NCBI RefSeq assembly: GCF_003063475.1 | Contig: NZ_NESP01000001.1 | Coordinates: 62,001-126,000, forward strand | Source of the DNA: Limnohabitans curvus | Lineage (GTDB): Bacteria; Pseudomonadota; Gammaproteobacteria; Burkholderiales; Burkholderiaceae_C | Direction of reading: 5' to 3' | Length of the DNA: 64,000 nucleotides | Shown here: piece after piece, positions 1-8,387 of the stretch | How the letters are laid out: each line of letters begins with the position of its first letter | Position numbering within the stretch: the stretch's first letter is position 1 | The notes under the pieces: model-generated | Database searches by the model: none | What the model saw: the letters and a program-made list of their open reading frames with translations, nothing else | Told to the model about the DNA's origin: nothing | Made by a program: the position numbers and the translations under genes

Positions 1-1
1 T

Positions 2-358
2 GCAGGCTCGCCCATCTTGGCGCAAGAACATGTGGACCAAACCTATTTTGTAGAAAGCAGCTTATTCCAACGCAAGCCTGACTACTTGCTGCGTGTGCGC
101 GGCATGTCCATGCGCGACGCCGGCATCATGGACGGCGACTTGCTGGCTGTGCAATCCACCCGTGATGCCAAAAACGGGCAGATCGTGGTGGCCCGTTTGG
201 GCGAAGAAGTGACCGTCAAACGCTTTCGCAAAACCGCCAGCCACATTGAACTGCTCCCCGAAAACCCAGACTTCAAAACCATTTTGGTTGAACCGGGCGA
301 GCCCTTTGAAATTGAAGGTTTGGCCGTTGGCCTGATCCGTAACACCATGATGATGTAA
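2..358 (+). CDS. lexA: LexA repressor, C-terminal protease domain (5' truncated by window edge)
   Basis: SOS-response repressor; only the last 118 residues are inside the window. The reading frame is open from base 2 and begins with Ala-Gly, which matches the autocleavage bond of LexA, so what is visible is precisely the S24-type latent protease domain. The catalytic Ser lies in GMSM (visible residue 36) and the catalytic Lys in TVKRF (residue 73); their spacing of 37 equals that of E. coli Ser119/Lys156. The C-terminal ELLPEN and [11 protein letters not shown] blocks are typical. The DNA-binding domain and promoter lie outside the window. A TTG at 17 is not the true start. Confidence 0.96.
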   Translation, partial: AGSPILAQEHVDQTYFVESSLFQRKPDYLLRVRGMSMRDAGIMDGDLLAVQSTRDAKNGQIVVARLGEEVTVKRFRKTASHIELLPENPDFKTILVEPGEPFEIEGLAVGLIRNTMMM

Positions 359-371
359 AGAAAGAACGACC

Positions 372-608
372 ATGAGCCTCGCACTTTTTGGCGCCTACCG
401 CCTCCTCAATCCTCTGCAAAACGTGGTCCGCGGCTTCATGCCTGCACAAGCCCTGCAAAGCACACCTCGCCACTTGCCACTGCGCGTCGCTCGCGTGATG
501 GAAGCGCAACACAACCGCAAAAACGCAGGGCGCATGGTCATCTCGGGCCGCATGGCCGATGTGTGCGCCGAACTCGACCGTTTGGCCGAGCTAGAAAACC
601 GTCACTGA
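372..608 (+). CDS. Small conserved-looking protein downstream of lexA, function unknown
   Basis: A 78-residue ORF starting 13 bases after the lexA stop, so probably cotranscribed with it. It is basic (many Arg and His), with no signal peptide, no clear membrane segment and no motif I recognise; the last third (SGRMADVCAELDRLAELENRH) looks like an amphipathic helix. No ribosome site of note precedes the ATG. It is supported by position, codon use similar to the neighbours and lack of a better ORF. Whether it takes part in the SOS response is unknown. Confidence 0.6.
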   Translation: MSLALFGAYRLLNPLQNVVRGFMPAQALQSTPRHLPLRVARVMEAQHNRKNAGRMVISGRMADVCAELDRLAELENRH

Positions 609-619
609 TATTTGAAATA

Positions 620-645
620 GGGCTCACGCGCCCAGCGTGAAGCCC
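620..645 (+). terminator. Hairpin after lexA and the small ORF (possible terminator, no T tract)
   Basis: A 10-bp stem with one bulged A (bases 620-629 pairing with 635-645, 5-base loop) lies 12 bases after the stop of the small ORF. It is GC-rich but not followed by a T run on either strand, so it may be a Rho-assisted 3' end or a chance structure. Confidence 0.3.
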
Positions 646-669
646 CGTGGCACAAGGCACAATTAGGGG

Positions 670-1677
670 ATGAACATTGTCATCCTCGACGACTACCAAG
701 ATGTCGTGCGCAAGTTGGCTTGCGCGTCCAAATTAGAAGCCTACCCCGCCAAGGTTTACACCAACACCATCAAGGGCGTTGGCCAGTTGTCGGTCCGACT
801 TAAAGACGCCGAAGTGTTGGTGTTGATTCGTGAGCGCACCCAGCTCACACGCCAGTTGCTTGAAAAGTTGCCCAAACTCAAACTCATCTCTCAAACTGGA
901 AAAATAGGCAGCCACATTGATATCGCGACCTGCACCGAACGCGGCATTGCCGTGGCAGAAGGTTCGGGCTCACCGATTGCCCCTGCTGAGTTGACTTGGG
1001 CGTTGATCATGGCCGCCATGCGCCGTTTGCCCCAATACATCAGCAACCTCAAACACGGGGCTTGGCAACAAGCAGGCCTCAAAGCGGGTTCGATGCCCAC
1101 CAACTTTGGCCTCGGCCAAGTCCTACGTGGCAAGACTCTGGGTATTTGGGGCTACGGCAAGATTGGACAAATTTTGGCCGGCTACGGTAAAGCATTCGGC
1201 ATGCGCGTGTTGATGTGGGGCAGCGAGGCCTCACGCGAACGCGCAGCCAAAGATGGCCTGAACGTGGCCGAATCACGAGAAACCTTCTTCGAAGAATGCG
1301 ATGTGCTGACCTTGAACCTGCGCTTGGTCGACGAGACCCGCGGCATCGTCAAGTTGGCCGACCTCAACCGCATGAAACCCACCGCTTTGTTGGTGAACAC
1401 CTCCCGTGCTGAGTTGATTGAGCCAGACGCACTCATCACGGGTCTCAACCGCGGTCGCCCTGGCATGGCTGCCATCGACGTGTTTGAAAGCGAACCCATC
1501 ATGCAAGGCCACGCCCTGCTACGCTTGGAAAACTGCATCTGCACGCCACACATCGGCTATGTGGAGCAAGACAGCTACGAGCTGTATTTCGGCACAGCCT
1601 TTGACAACGTGGTGAACTTCATCAAAGGCACGCCCACCAACATTGTCAATCCGGGCGCATTGCAAGTACGCCGATGA
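670..1677 (+). CDS. D-2-hydroxyacid dehydrogenase family protein (SerA/PGDH-like)
   Basis: NAD-dependent oxidation of a D-2-hydroxy acid, 335 residues, cytoplasmic. The Rossmann fingerprint GIWGYGKIGQ is at about residues 159-168. The catalytic Arg (NTSRAELI), Glu (DVFESEPI) and His (CTPHIGY) of the family are all visible. The N-terminal catalytic half contains the typical LISQTGKIGSHID segment. There is no C-terminal ACT domain, so it is not a full-length regulated SerA; the substrate cannot be told from sequence. An AGGGG runs directly into the ATG, which is closer than a normal Shine-Dalgarno spacing. It stands alone and converges on a GST gene. Confidence 0.9.
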   Translation: MNIVILDDYQDVVRKLACASKLEAYPAKVYTNTIKGVGQLSVRLKDAEVLVLIRERTQLTRQLLEKLPKLKLISQTGKIGSHIDIATCTERGIAVAEGSGSPIAPAELTWALIMAAMRRLPQYISNLKHGAWQQAGLKAGSMPTNFGLGQVLRGKTLGIWGYGKIGQILAGYGKAFGMRVLMWGSEASRERAAKDGLNVAESRETFFEECDVLTLNLRLVDETRGIVKLADLNRMKPTALLVNTSRAELIEPDALITGLNRGRPGMAAIDVFESEPIMQGHALLRLENCICTPHIGYVEQDSYELYFGTAFDNVVNFIKGTPTNIVNPGALQVRR

Positions 1678-1681
1678 CGTT

Positions 1682-2347
1682 TTAGTTGGCCTTGCTGGCT
1701 GCGCGCTCAGCCATCAACGCCATGCATGCCTTGCGATCTGCGTTGACATGTTGCACCGACGCACGTTCCGCCATTTGCTGGTTGTAGGCTTTGACTGGCA
1801 GATGCGCCAACATATCTTCTCCGTACACCGCTTTGGACGCCATGGACACCAGCGGTAAATTCACAATCGCGGAGCAGTCAGCGAGCGTGAACATATCGCC
1901 GGCAATATAGGGCGAGAACTTCACCAGATTGCTCAAGCCTTCCACGCCTTTGGCGAGTTGTTTTCGCACACGCGTTTGCGTGGCTTCGTCCACCGCGCCA
2001 CCAAAGAATGCTTGCGGGTACAGCTCGCGTGCCACCAATTCCACATGCAGCTCTAGATACGTGATGATTTCGCGCACCTTCGCCGCTTCAAAAGGCTCAG
2101 CAGGCATCAAAGGATGATGCGGATATGCTTGCTCGATGTACTCAGCGCACACTGCTGACTCGCTGATGCAACCATGCGGTGTCTCTAAAAAGGGCACTTT
2201 GCCCATAGGCGAACGCAGCAGAGTTGAGGACTCTAGAGGTTTGAGCCACACCAACTCTTCCTCAAATGGCACTACTTTTTCAAGCAGCTGAATTTTGAGT
2301 TTGTTGTAGTAGTTGCTGACAGCAAAACCGCAAAGTTTGAGGGTCAT
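1682..2347 (-). CDS. Glutathione S-transferase family protein
   Basis: A 221-residue thioredoxin-fold GST. The N-terminal domain shows the cis-Pro segment (GKVPFLET, about residue 55) and the glutathione-contacting ESA motif (ISESAVCAEYIEQ, about 65); an all-helical C-terminal domain follows with the N-capping-like FTLADCS. I place the start at the ATG at 2347 rather than the in-frame ATG at 2368, because GGAG precedes it at a good distance. The putative substrate is unknown; such proteins in Comamonadaceae often sit next to aromatic or fatty-acid genes. It is divergent from the truncated 3-hydroxyacyl-CoA dehydrogenase, with about 100 bases between them. Confidence 0.88.
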   Translation of the reverse strand: MTLKLCGFAVSNYYNKLKIQLLEKVVPFEEELVWLKPLESSTLLRSPMGKVPFLETPHGCISESAVCAEYIEQAYPHHPLMPAEPFEAAKVREIITYLELHVELVARELYPQAFFGGAVDEATQTRVRKQLAKGVEGLSNLVKFSPYIAGDMFTLADCSAIVNLPLVSMASKAVYGEDMLAHLPVKAYNQQMAERASVQHVNADRKACMALMAERAASKAN

Positions 2348-2448
2348 GAAGGCGCTCCAAATGGACAAAGGTTCGTTTCATTTTGACATAGCGCGTTTCA
2401 CGCAACCACAACTCAAAAAAGTGGCACGGCTCAGCCATAATCTTTGCC

Positions 2449-3414
2449 ATGAGTTCTATCTACAAAACCATTGGCATCGTAGGAGGCGCCACAGAGGCGC
2501 TGCAAATCGCATCAGAAGGCGTGGCAGATTTCGCCACCATCGACCGCATCTTGCGCGACCATGCCGGATTCAAACTTGGCCCTTTCCAACTCTTAGACCT
2601 CACCGGTCTGGACGTGGCACACGAGGCCATGACCTCGATTTATCAATCGCATTGGTCTGAGCCTCGCTACCGTCCAAGCGCGATCAGCGTGCAGCGCTTA
2701 GCCGCTGGTGCAGCAGGACAAAAGACGGGCAAAGGCTTTTACGACTACGTCGATGGCGAGGCACACATGCCGCCAGAGCCAGCCGTGCCAACGGTGGCAG
2801 AAATGCCCTCTGTCTGGGTATCGACCCGTGCCATGCGCCGTCCCGAATTGCTGCAATTGCTAAAAGACTTGGGTGCAAAGATTGAAACTGGCGCATCGCC
2901 TTCAGCTCAAGCGCTGTCGATCGTTGCACCTTTGGGTTTTGACGTGACCACCGTGGCCATCGTGGAGCGCTTGGACCCAGCACGCACCGTGGGCATCGAC
3001 ATGCTCATTGACGACAAGCTCACACAACGCCGCGTGCTGGCCACCAGCCCCGCGACACGCGCTGACATGCGTGATGCCGCACACGCGCTGTTTGCACGTG
3101 ACGGCAAAGCGGTGACAGTGATTCGCGACAGCGGCGGCTTTGTGACACAACGCGTAGTTGCCAACATCATCAACATCGCATGTGACATGTGCCAACAAGG
3201 CATGTGCACACCGCAAGAACTCGAAGCCACAGGCGGGGCCGACTTGGGCCATGCGATGGGCCCGCTGGCGATGGGCGACAAATACGGCCCCACTGAAATT
3301 TTGGAAGTGCTGTTCAACGTTCAAACCGTTTACGGTGACACACGCTACCGCCCTAGCCCATGGCTGCGTCGCCGTGGCGCGTTGGGCTTGAGCTTGATGC
3401 ACGTCGAAAGCTAA
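2449..3414 (+). CDS. 3-hydroxyacyl-CoA dehydrogenase lacking its NAD-binding domain (internal deletion)
   Basis: A 321-residue remnant of a PaaH/FadB-type 3-hydroxyacyl-CoA dehydrogenase (full-length bacterial members are about 500 residues). It opens with the family's first strand (MSSIYKTIGIVGG), then jumps directly to the block TEALQIASEGVADFATID, which in intact enzymes lies near residue 200. The rest of the Rossmann fold and the catalytic His/Glu region are therefore missing, about 185-190 residues, with the frame kept. Two 3HCDH C-terminal-type domains remain: LGPFQLLDLTGLDV with RLAAGAAGQKTGKGFYDY, and a second ending RYRPSPWLRRR. No internal stop is present. It cannot act as a dehydrogenase as it stands; it may be a decaying gene or a retained C-terminal-only protein. 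Confidence 0.85.
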   Translation: MSSIYKTIGIVGGATEALQIASEGVADFATIDRILRDHAGFKLGPFQLLDLTGLDVAHEAMTSIYQSHWSEPRYRPSAISVQRLAAGAAGQKTGKGFYDYVDGEAHMPPEPAVPTVAEMPSVWVSTRAMRRPELLQLLKDLGAKIETGASPSAQALSIVAPLGFDVTTVAIVERLDPARTVGIDMLIDDKLTQRRVLATSPATRADMRDAAHALFARDGKAVTVIRDSGGFVTQRVVANIINIACDMCQQGMCTPQELEATGGADLGHAMGPLAMGDKYGPTEILEVLFNVQTVYGDTRYRPSPWLRRRGALGLSLMHVES

Positions 3415-3427
3415 GCACTTCACCACC

Positions 3428-3463
3428 CACTCAGGCCCACACAAAGCGCGGGTCTCCTGAGTG
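3428..3463. repeat. Inverted repeat between the dehydrogenase remnant and the Crp/Fnr gene
   Basis: Arms CACTCAGG (3428-3435) and CCTGAGTG (3456-3463) are perfect complements separated by 20 bases, with a further CCC/GGG pair inside. It lies 14 bases after the upstream stop and about 38 before the regulator start. It could be a Rho-aided terminator for the upstream gene or an operator; no T tract follows. Confidence 0.35.
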
Positions 3464-3500
3464 ACAAATTCTTACTTTCAGGTCACACAAAAGACAGGCT

Positions 3501-4220
3501 ATGGACGATCCTATTCTTAACATCGAAGAACGCGAGGCCATCAACGCAGGACGTTGGTTCTCTTCTCTTTCACCTTCACTCAGGCACGACATTCTTCGAT
3601 GCGCTTACGTCAAACGATGCAAAGACGGCGACTTGATCGCAGCTCGCGGCGACCCAGCCGAAGAGTGGATGGCTTGCGCGCGTGGCGCGGTGCGCGTGAG
3701 CTCAACCTCCTTGTCGGGCAAGCAGATCACCTTCACGTATGTGGAGCCTGGCATATGGTTTGGCGACGTGGCGATCCTCGACGGGGACCGTCGCACGCAC
3801 GATGTGTACGCCCACGGCGAGACCACCATTCTTTGCGTGGCCAAAGCAGACTTTCAAAAAATTCTCAGCCAGCATGTGGAGTTCTACGAAGCCATGCTGC
3901 GCTTGCAAGCACGCCGCATTCGCCAACTGTTTGGTTTGGTGGAAGACCTCAACACCCTGCCCTTGCGCTCGCGCTTGGCCAAACAACTGCTGCACTTGGC
4001 ACGCAGCTACGGTGTGCAGAGTCTGACCAACGCGCAAGAAATTCGCATTGGTTTGCATCTGGCGCAAGAAGAATTGGCGCAACTCTTGGGTGCCTCACGC
4101 CAACGTGTGAACCAAGAACTCAAAGCCATGGAACGCGAGGAAGCCATTCGCATCGAGCCGGGTGGCTTGGTGATTCGCAACCGCGACGCTTTGCTACACA
4201 TCAGCGAAGCCGACCACTGA
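3501..4220 (+). CDS. Crp/Fnr family transcriptional regulator
   Basis: A 239-residue regulator with an N-terminal cyclic-nucleotide-binding-type beta-roll (about residues 30-140, including FGDVAILDGDRRTHDVYA) and a C-terminal winged helix-turn-helix (LAQEELAQLLGASRQRVNQELKAMER, about 190-215). The N-terminal region has no FNR-type cysteine cluster, so oxygen sensing through a 4Fe-4S cluster is unlikely; the phosphate-binding cassette is not a clear CRP match, so the ligand is unknown. It ends 13 bases before the kinase/acyl-CoA dehydrogenase genes and probably regulates them. Confidence 0.92.
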   Translation: MDDPILNIEEREAINAGRWFSSLSPSLRHDILRCAYVKRCKDGDLIAARGDPAEEWMACARGAVRVSSTSLSGKQITFTYVEPGIWFGDVAILDGDRRTHDVYAHGETTILCVAKADFQKILSQHVEFYEAMLRLQARRIRQLFGLVEDLNTLPLRSRLAKQLLHLARSYGVQSLTNAQEIRIGLHLAQEELAQLLGASRQRVNQELKAMEREEAIRIEPGGLVIRNRDALLHISEADH

Positions 4221-4233
4221 CAGGAGCCCACGC

Positions 4234-5316
4234 ATGAGCCGGGACGACACAGCAAACGCCCAGCCCGTGCAAGCGGCACACCCCATAGACACCGCAGCAT
4301 TGGCAGCTTGGCTGAGCGCCAAGTTGCCGGGCTTTGAAGGCCCGATCTCGCTAGAGATGTTCAAGGGCGGGCAATCCAACCCCACTTACCAACTCATCAC
4401 GCCAACCAAGAGCTACGTGCTACGCACCAAGCCGGGCCCTGTGGCCAAGCTGCTGCCTTCGGCCCATGCGATTGAACGCGAGTTCAAAGTGATGCAAGGC
4501 CTGTACGGCACCGATGTGCCCGTACCCCAAATGCATGTGCTCTGTGAAGACGAGTCCATCATTGGCCGAGCCTTCTACGCCATGGAGTTTGTTCAAGGGC
4601 GTGTGCTGTGGGACCAAACACTGCCTGGCATGCGCAATACCGAGCGTGGTGCAATTTACGACGAAATGAATCGCGTCATCGCAGCCCTGCACACCGTGAA
4701 GTTTGCTGGGCGCGGGCTAGAGAGCTATGGCCGCCCCGGCAATTACTTTGAGCGCCAGATTGGTCGCTGGAGCAAGCAATACCTGGCCTCCGTCACGCAG
4801 CCTATTCCTGAAATGGACCATCTCATGGCATGGCTGCCTGCCAACATGCCCGCGAGCGCCAAGGACGAAAACAAAGTCAGCATCGTGCACGGCGACTATC
4901 GCTTGGATAACTTGATGTTCCATCCCACCGAGCCACGCGTGTTGGCTGTGCTCGATTGGGAGTTGTCCACCCTCGGTCACCCACTGGCAGACTTCAGCTA
5001 CCTGTGCATGGGCTGGCACATCCCGCCCGGCACCTTCAGGGGCATTGGCGGCGTGGACATTGCCGCACTCGGCATTCCCAGCGAGAGCGAAAACATCTAC
5101 CGCTATTGCGACCGCACAGGCTTAGCCACACCGGCAGACCTGAAGGCCGACTGGAACTTTTACCTCGCCTACAACATGTTCCGCATCGCGGCCATCTTGC
5201 AAGGCATCGCCAAGCGCGTGGAAGCTGGAACAGCGTCTAGCGACCAAGCCAAAGCCAACGGCGCAGCTGCGCGCCCCATGGCCGAGCTGGCATGGAAATT
5301 TGCACAACAAGCCTAA
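4234..5316 (+). CDS. Phosphotransferase (APH-type kinase), ACAD10/LvaA-like
   Basis: A 360-residue protein of the aminoglycoside phosphotransferase/choline kinase fold. The ATP-binding N-lobe segment FKGGQSNPTYQL is at about residues 47-58, the catalytic Brenner motif HGDYRLDNLMF at about 219-229, and the metal-binding DWE (AVLDWELSTLGHPLADFSY) at about 241. Proteins of this subgroup are the stand-alone equivalent of the kinase domain fused to acyl-CoA dehydrogenase in ACAD10/ACAD11, and include LvaA of the levulinate pathway, which phosphorylates 4-hydroxyacyl-CoA. The next gene encodes an acyl-CoA dehydrogenase 29 bases downstream, which supports that role. A CAGGAG precedes the ATG. Antibiotic phosphorylation is unlikely. 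Confidence 0.88.
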   Translation: MSRDDTANAQPVQAAHPIDTAALAAWLSAKLPGFEGPISLEMFKGGQSNPTYQLITPTKSYVLRTKPGPVAKLLPSAHAIEREFKVMQGLYGTDVPVPQMHVLCEDESIIGRAFYAMEFVQGRVLWDQTLPGMRNTERGAIYDEMNRVIAALHTVKFAGRGLESYGRPGNYFERQIGRWSKQYLASVTQPIPEMDHLMAWLPANMPASAKDENKVSIVHGDYRLDNLMFHPTEPRVLAVLDWELSTLGHPLADFSYLCMGWHIPPGTFRGIGGVDIAALGIPSESENIYRYCDRTGLATPADLKADWNFYLAYNMFRIAAILQGIAKRVEAGTASSDQAKANGAAARPMAELAWKFAQQA

Positions 5317-5345
5317 AAGAATAACAGCGTCAAGGAATACATCAC

Positions 5346-6608
5346 ATGAACTTCGATTACAGCGACAAAGTCAAAGGCCTGCGAACGCGCCTGCTCGCCT
5401 TCATGGACGAGCATATCTACCCCAACGAACAACGCTTCTTTGAAGAAATTGCCGCCAACCGCGCCAAAGGCAATGCTTGGATTCCAACCGCGTTGGTGGA
5501 AGAACTCAAGCCCAAGGCACGCGCTGCCGGCCTGTGGAATTTGTTCATTCCTCACAGCCCACGCGTGCCCGATGGTTTGAGCAATTTGGAATACGCCCCT
5601 CTGTGCGAAATCATGGGTCGCGTGTCCTTCGCAGCCGAAGTGTTCAACTCCTCGGCCCCCGACACCGGCAACATGGAAACCTTTGAACGCTACGCCAGCG
5701 AAGCCCTGAAGGTGCAATGGCTTGAGCCTTTGCTACGCGGCGAGATTCGCTCAGCCTTCTTGATGACCGAGCCAGCTGTGGCCTCGTCAGATGCCACCAA
5801 CATCCAATGCAGCATCGTTCGCGAAGGCAACGACTACGTCATCAATGGCACCAAGTGGTGGAGCTCTGGCGCGGGTGACCCGCGCTGTGCGGTGTACATC
5901 GTGATGGGCAAGACCGACACCACGGCACCCAAGCACGCGCAACAAAGCATGGTGGTGGTGCCTGCCAACACGCCGGGCGTGAAAGTGGTGCGCCCCTTGA
6001 GCGTGTTTGGCTACGACGATGCGCCGCACGGTCACATGGAAGTCACCCTCACCAATGTGCGTGTGCCCGTTGAAAACCTGTTGCTCGGCGAAGGCCGTGG
6101 TTTTGAAATCGCCCAAGGCCGCTTAGGCCCAGGTCGTATTCACCACTGCATGCGCTCCATTGGCGCAGCGGAGCGTGCTCTAGAACTGATGTGCCAACGC
6201 CTCAACAGCCGCGTGGCATTTGGCAAACCTTTATCGACTCAGGGCGTGTGGCATGAGCGTATCGCCGAGTCGCGCATCAAGATTGAACAAGCACGTTTGC
6301 TCACCCTCAAAGCCGCCTACATGATGGACACCGTGGGCAACAAAGAAGCACGCGCTGAAATTGCCATGATCAAAGTGATTGCACCCAACATGGCCAGTCA
6401 AGTGATTGATTGGGCCATCCAAGCCCACGGCGCAGCGGGCATCTCGGACGACTTCCCACTGGCCTACGCTTATTGCACCCAACGTTGGTTGCGTTTGGCC
6501 GATGGTCCAGATGAGGTACATCGCCAATCCATCGCTAAACTCGAACTTGCGCGGCACCTCACCACCGCATCACAAGAAGTTGAAATGCCCGTCACACGCG
6601 GCTGCTAA
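5346..6608 (+). CDS. Acyl-CoA dehydrogenase (ACAD11/LvaC-like)
   Basis: A 420-residue FAD flavoenzyme. Typical blocks are the FAD-binding [16 protein letters not shown] (about residue 138), the WWSSGAGD segment, the mid-domain [16 protein letters not shown] and the C-terminal [15 protein letters not shown] with [12 protein letters not shown]. This form, with APDTGNME and DEVHRQ motifs, groups with the long-chain/ACAD11-type enzymes rather than the short-chain ones. It follows the APH-type kinase and precedes a GST, likely one operon. A plausible job is dehydrogenation or dephosphorylating isomerisation of a (phospho)hydroxyacyl-CoA; the substrate is inferred from neighbours only. Confidence 0.92.
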   Translation: MNFDYSDKVKGLRTRLLAFMDEHIYPNEQRFFEEIAANRAKGNAWIPTALVEELKPKARAAGLWNLFIPHSPRVPDGLSNLEYAPLCEIMGRVSFAAEVFNSSAPDTGNMETFERYASEALKVQWLEPLLRGEIRSAFLMTEPAVASSDATNIQCSIVREGNDYVINGTKWWSSGAGDPRCAVYIVMGKTDTTAPKHAQQSMVVVPANTPGVKVVRPLSVFGYDDAPHGHMEVTLTNVRVPVENLLLGEGRGFEIAQGRLGPGRIHHCMRSIGAAERALELMCQRLNSRVAFGKPLSTQGVWHERIAESRIKIEQARLLTLKAAYMMDTVGNKEARAEIAMIKVIAPNMASQVIDWAIQAHGAAGISDDFPLAYAYCTQRWLRLADGPDEVHRQSIAKLELARHLTTASQEVEMPVTRGC

Positions 6609-6617
6609 GGAAAACCA

Positions 6618-7322
6618 ATGATCGACGTTTACTCATGGGCCACGCCCAACGGACACAAAGTACACATCATGCTCGAAGAGTGTGGCTTGCGATTAGGCCG
6701 CGATTGGGTGGCGCATCCTGTGAACATCGGTCAAGGCGAACAATTCACGCCTGAGTTTTTGAAGATCAGCCCCAATAACAAAATCCCGGCACTCGTCGAT
6801 CCACATGGACCAGACGGCAAACCCATCAGCCTGTTTGAATCGGGCGCGATTCTGTTGTACCTCGCCTCCAAGACGGGCAAGCTCTTACCCAAGAGCGATC
6901 GCGCCAAATTTGAAGTACTGCAATGGCTGATGTTTCAAATGGGTGGCGTGGGCCCCATGCTGGGCCAAGCGCACCACTTTCGCATCTATGCCCCCGAGAA
7001 GATTGACTACGCCTACAACCGCTACACCAACGAAGCCAAACGCTTGTATGGCGTGATGGACAAGCAACTGCAAAAAACCAAGTTCATCGCTGGCAACAGC
7101 TACAGCATTGCTGACATTGCCATCTTCCCCTGGCTACGCAGTTGGCAAAACCAAGGCATTGATTGGGCCGACTACCCTCACCTCAAAGCTTGGTTTGATT
7201 TGATTGCAGCACGACCTGCGGTACAGCGCGGCGTGCAGGTGCTGGCTGACTTGCGTAAGCCGTTGCACGATGACAAGGCCAAAGAAGTTTTGTTTGGATC
7301 AACGCAATTTGCGAAACGCTAA
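6618..7322 (+). CDS. Glutathione S-transferase, YfcG/YghU-like (disulfide-bond oxidoreductase type)
   Basis: A 234-residue Nu-class-like GST. The signature TPNGHKVHIMLEE at residues 9-21, the cis-Pro block PNNKIPALVDP and FESGAILLYLA are close to E. coli YfcG, as is QMGGVGPMLGQAHHF in the helical domain. YfcG-type proteins bind two glutathiones and reduce disulfides. An AAGGAAA site precedes the ATG; it begins 9 bases after the acyl-CoA dehydrogenase stop, so it is the last gene of that operon. The role in that pathway is not known. Confidence 0.9.
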   Translation: MIDVYSWATPNGHKVHIMLEECGLRLGRDWVAHPVNIGQGEQFTPEFLKISPNNKIPALVDPHGPDGKPISLFESGAILLYLASKTGKLLPKSDRAKFEVLQWLMFQMGGVGPMLGQAHHFRIYAPEKIDYAYNRYTNEAKRLYGVMDKQLQKTKFIAGNSYSIADIAIFPWLRSWQNQGIDWADYPHLKAWFDLIAARPAVQRGVQVLADLRKPLHDDKAKEVLFGSTQFAKR

Positions 7323-7334
7323 AAACTCAGAGCG

Positions 7335-8291
7335 TTAAGGCAGTTTGATTTTCAAAATCTTGTTGCTGTTTCCATAGCCAGAATAGCTGGACAAACAACT
7401 GCCGTTTGTGACGTACAAATTTTCTTGAGTGCCATCCAAAGTGATGCCGATAGGACCACAAAATCCTACAGCGAGCGAGCCCCAATTGCCAACGCTATCG
7501 CTCAACAGAGTTTCTGTCGCTCCAGTGGTTGTATTGATTTTGCTGATGTAACCACCCGTGCCATTCGGATCACCTTGATTCACAACGTACGCAAAACCAG
7601 TAGACGACACCACAACGCCATTAGGTTTTTGTAAAGGCCCCCACTTCGCAGGTGTGACCTCGGTCAAAACAGTTAATCCAGCACTAGGGTTGGTGGGATT
7701 CAGAAAACCAATTTTGTTGTCATCTAAAGTCAAGTAAATACGTGCGTTGAGAGTGTCTGCAGCCATCGCCATCGGTGTAGCGCCTAAGCCTGTGATGAAA
7801 ACAGGATTTGAAAAATTTGTGTACGCCAACACATTGCTGCTATTGGCGACAAACAACATATTGGAGGCATAAAAAACCATGCCATCAAAATTATTCAAGG
7901 CATAGGCCACTTTGGGCGTCAAGCTGCCTAATTCGAAAATCGTATCTTCGCCGCTAGTGATATTTCCTGTGTGATAAACCAGTCCCGACTGCACACCGAT
8001 GCCCACGGCATCGGCGACAGAATAAGAAGTGACAAAACTCCCTGTTGAATTCAAAACAAGAATTCCCGATTGATACGCTACATAAAGATTGGCACCAGAA
8101 AATACCAAATGTTTAGGCGCAGCAATCGTTGGGCCAAATACTGAGACGGAAGCCACGGGCACTGGCGGGGTCACAGGCGGTTGCGAATTGACGACGGCTG
8201 GGCTGCCTCCACCCCCGCCCCCACCGCAGCCTAGTAAAGCTGCAGCTAACACACCCATCCAGATTGACCGTTTTATATTCATTCTGTTCAT
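7335..8291 (-). CDS. Predicted lipoprotein with beta-propeller-like repeats, function unknown
   Basis: A 318-residue predicted outer-membrane or periplasmic lipoprotein: a short N-region, hydrophobic core VLAAALLGC with a lipobox Cys, then a run of seven glycines and a Pro-rich tether. The rest is Gly/Asn/Thr-rich with recurring strands such as LYVAYQSGILVLNS, GFAYVVNQGDPNGTGG and ENLYVTNGSC, which resemble NHL/YncE-type beta-propeller blades; this fold is an inference. The DNA is visibly AT-richer than the flanking genes and codon use differs, suggesting acquisition. An alternative start is the ATG at 8282. It converges on the GST operon and is divergent from the secreted paralog pair. Confidence 0.75.
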   Translation of the reverse strand: MNRMNIKRSIWMGVLAAALLGCGGGGGGGSPAVVNSQPPVTPPVPVASVSVFGPTIAAPKHLVFSGANLYVAYQSGILVLNSTGSFVTSYSVADAVGIGVQSGLVYHTGNITSGEDTIFELGSLTPKVAYALNNFDGMVFYASNMLFVANSSNVLAYTNFSNPVFITGLGATPMAMAADTLNARIYLTLDDNKIGFLNPTNPSAGLTVLTEVTPAKWGPLQKPNGVVVSSTGFAYVVNQGDPNGTGGYISKINTTTGATETLLSDSVGNWGSLAVGFCGPIGITLDGTQENLYVTNGSCLSSYSGYGNSNKILKIKLP

Positions 8292-8387
8292 TGAATCGAC
8301 TCGAATTCACTTTACTTGATTTACGAGAACGTGCACGAACCACAAACTGATAAAGTTAACCCTGTTACAACCGATTCATAAGACGTC

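Noticed and set aside
2383..2411. TTGACA at 2383-2388 as promoter of the truncated dehydrogenase
   Set aside because: No acceptable -10 hexamer 16-18 bases downstream.
3554..4237. 227-codon ORF overlapping the Crp/Fnr gene in another frame
   Set aside because: Arg/His-rich shadow frame; the Crp/Fnr frame has intact sensor and helix-turn-helix domains.
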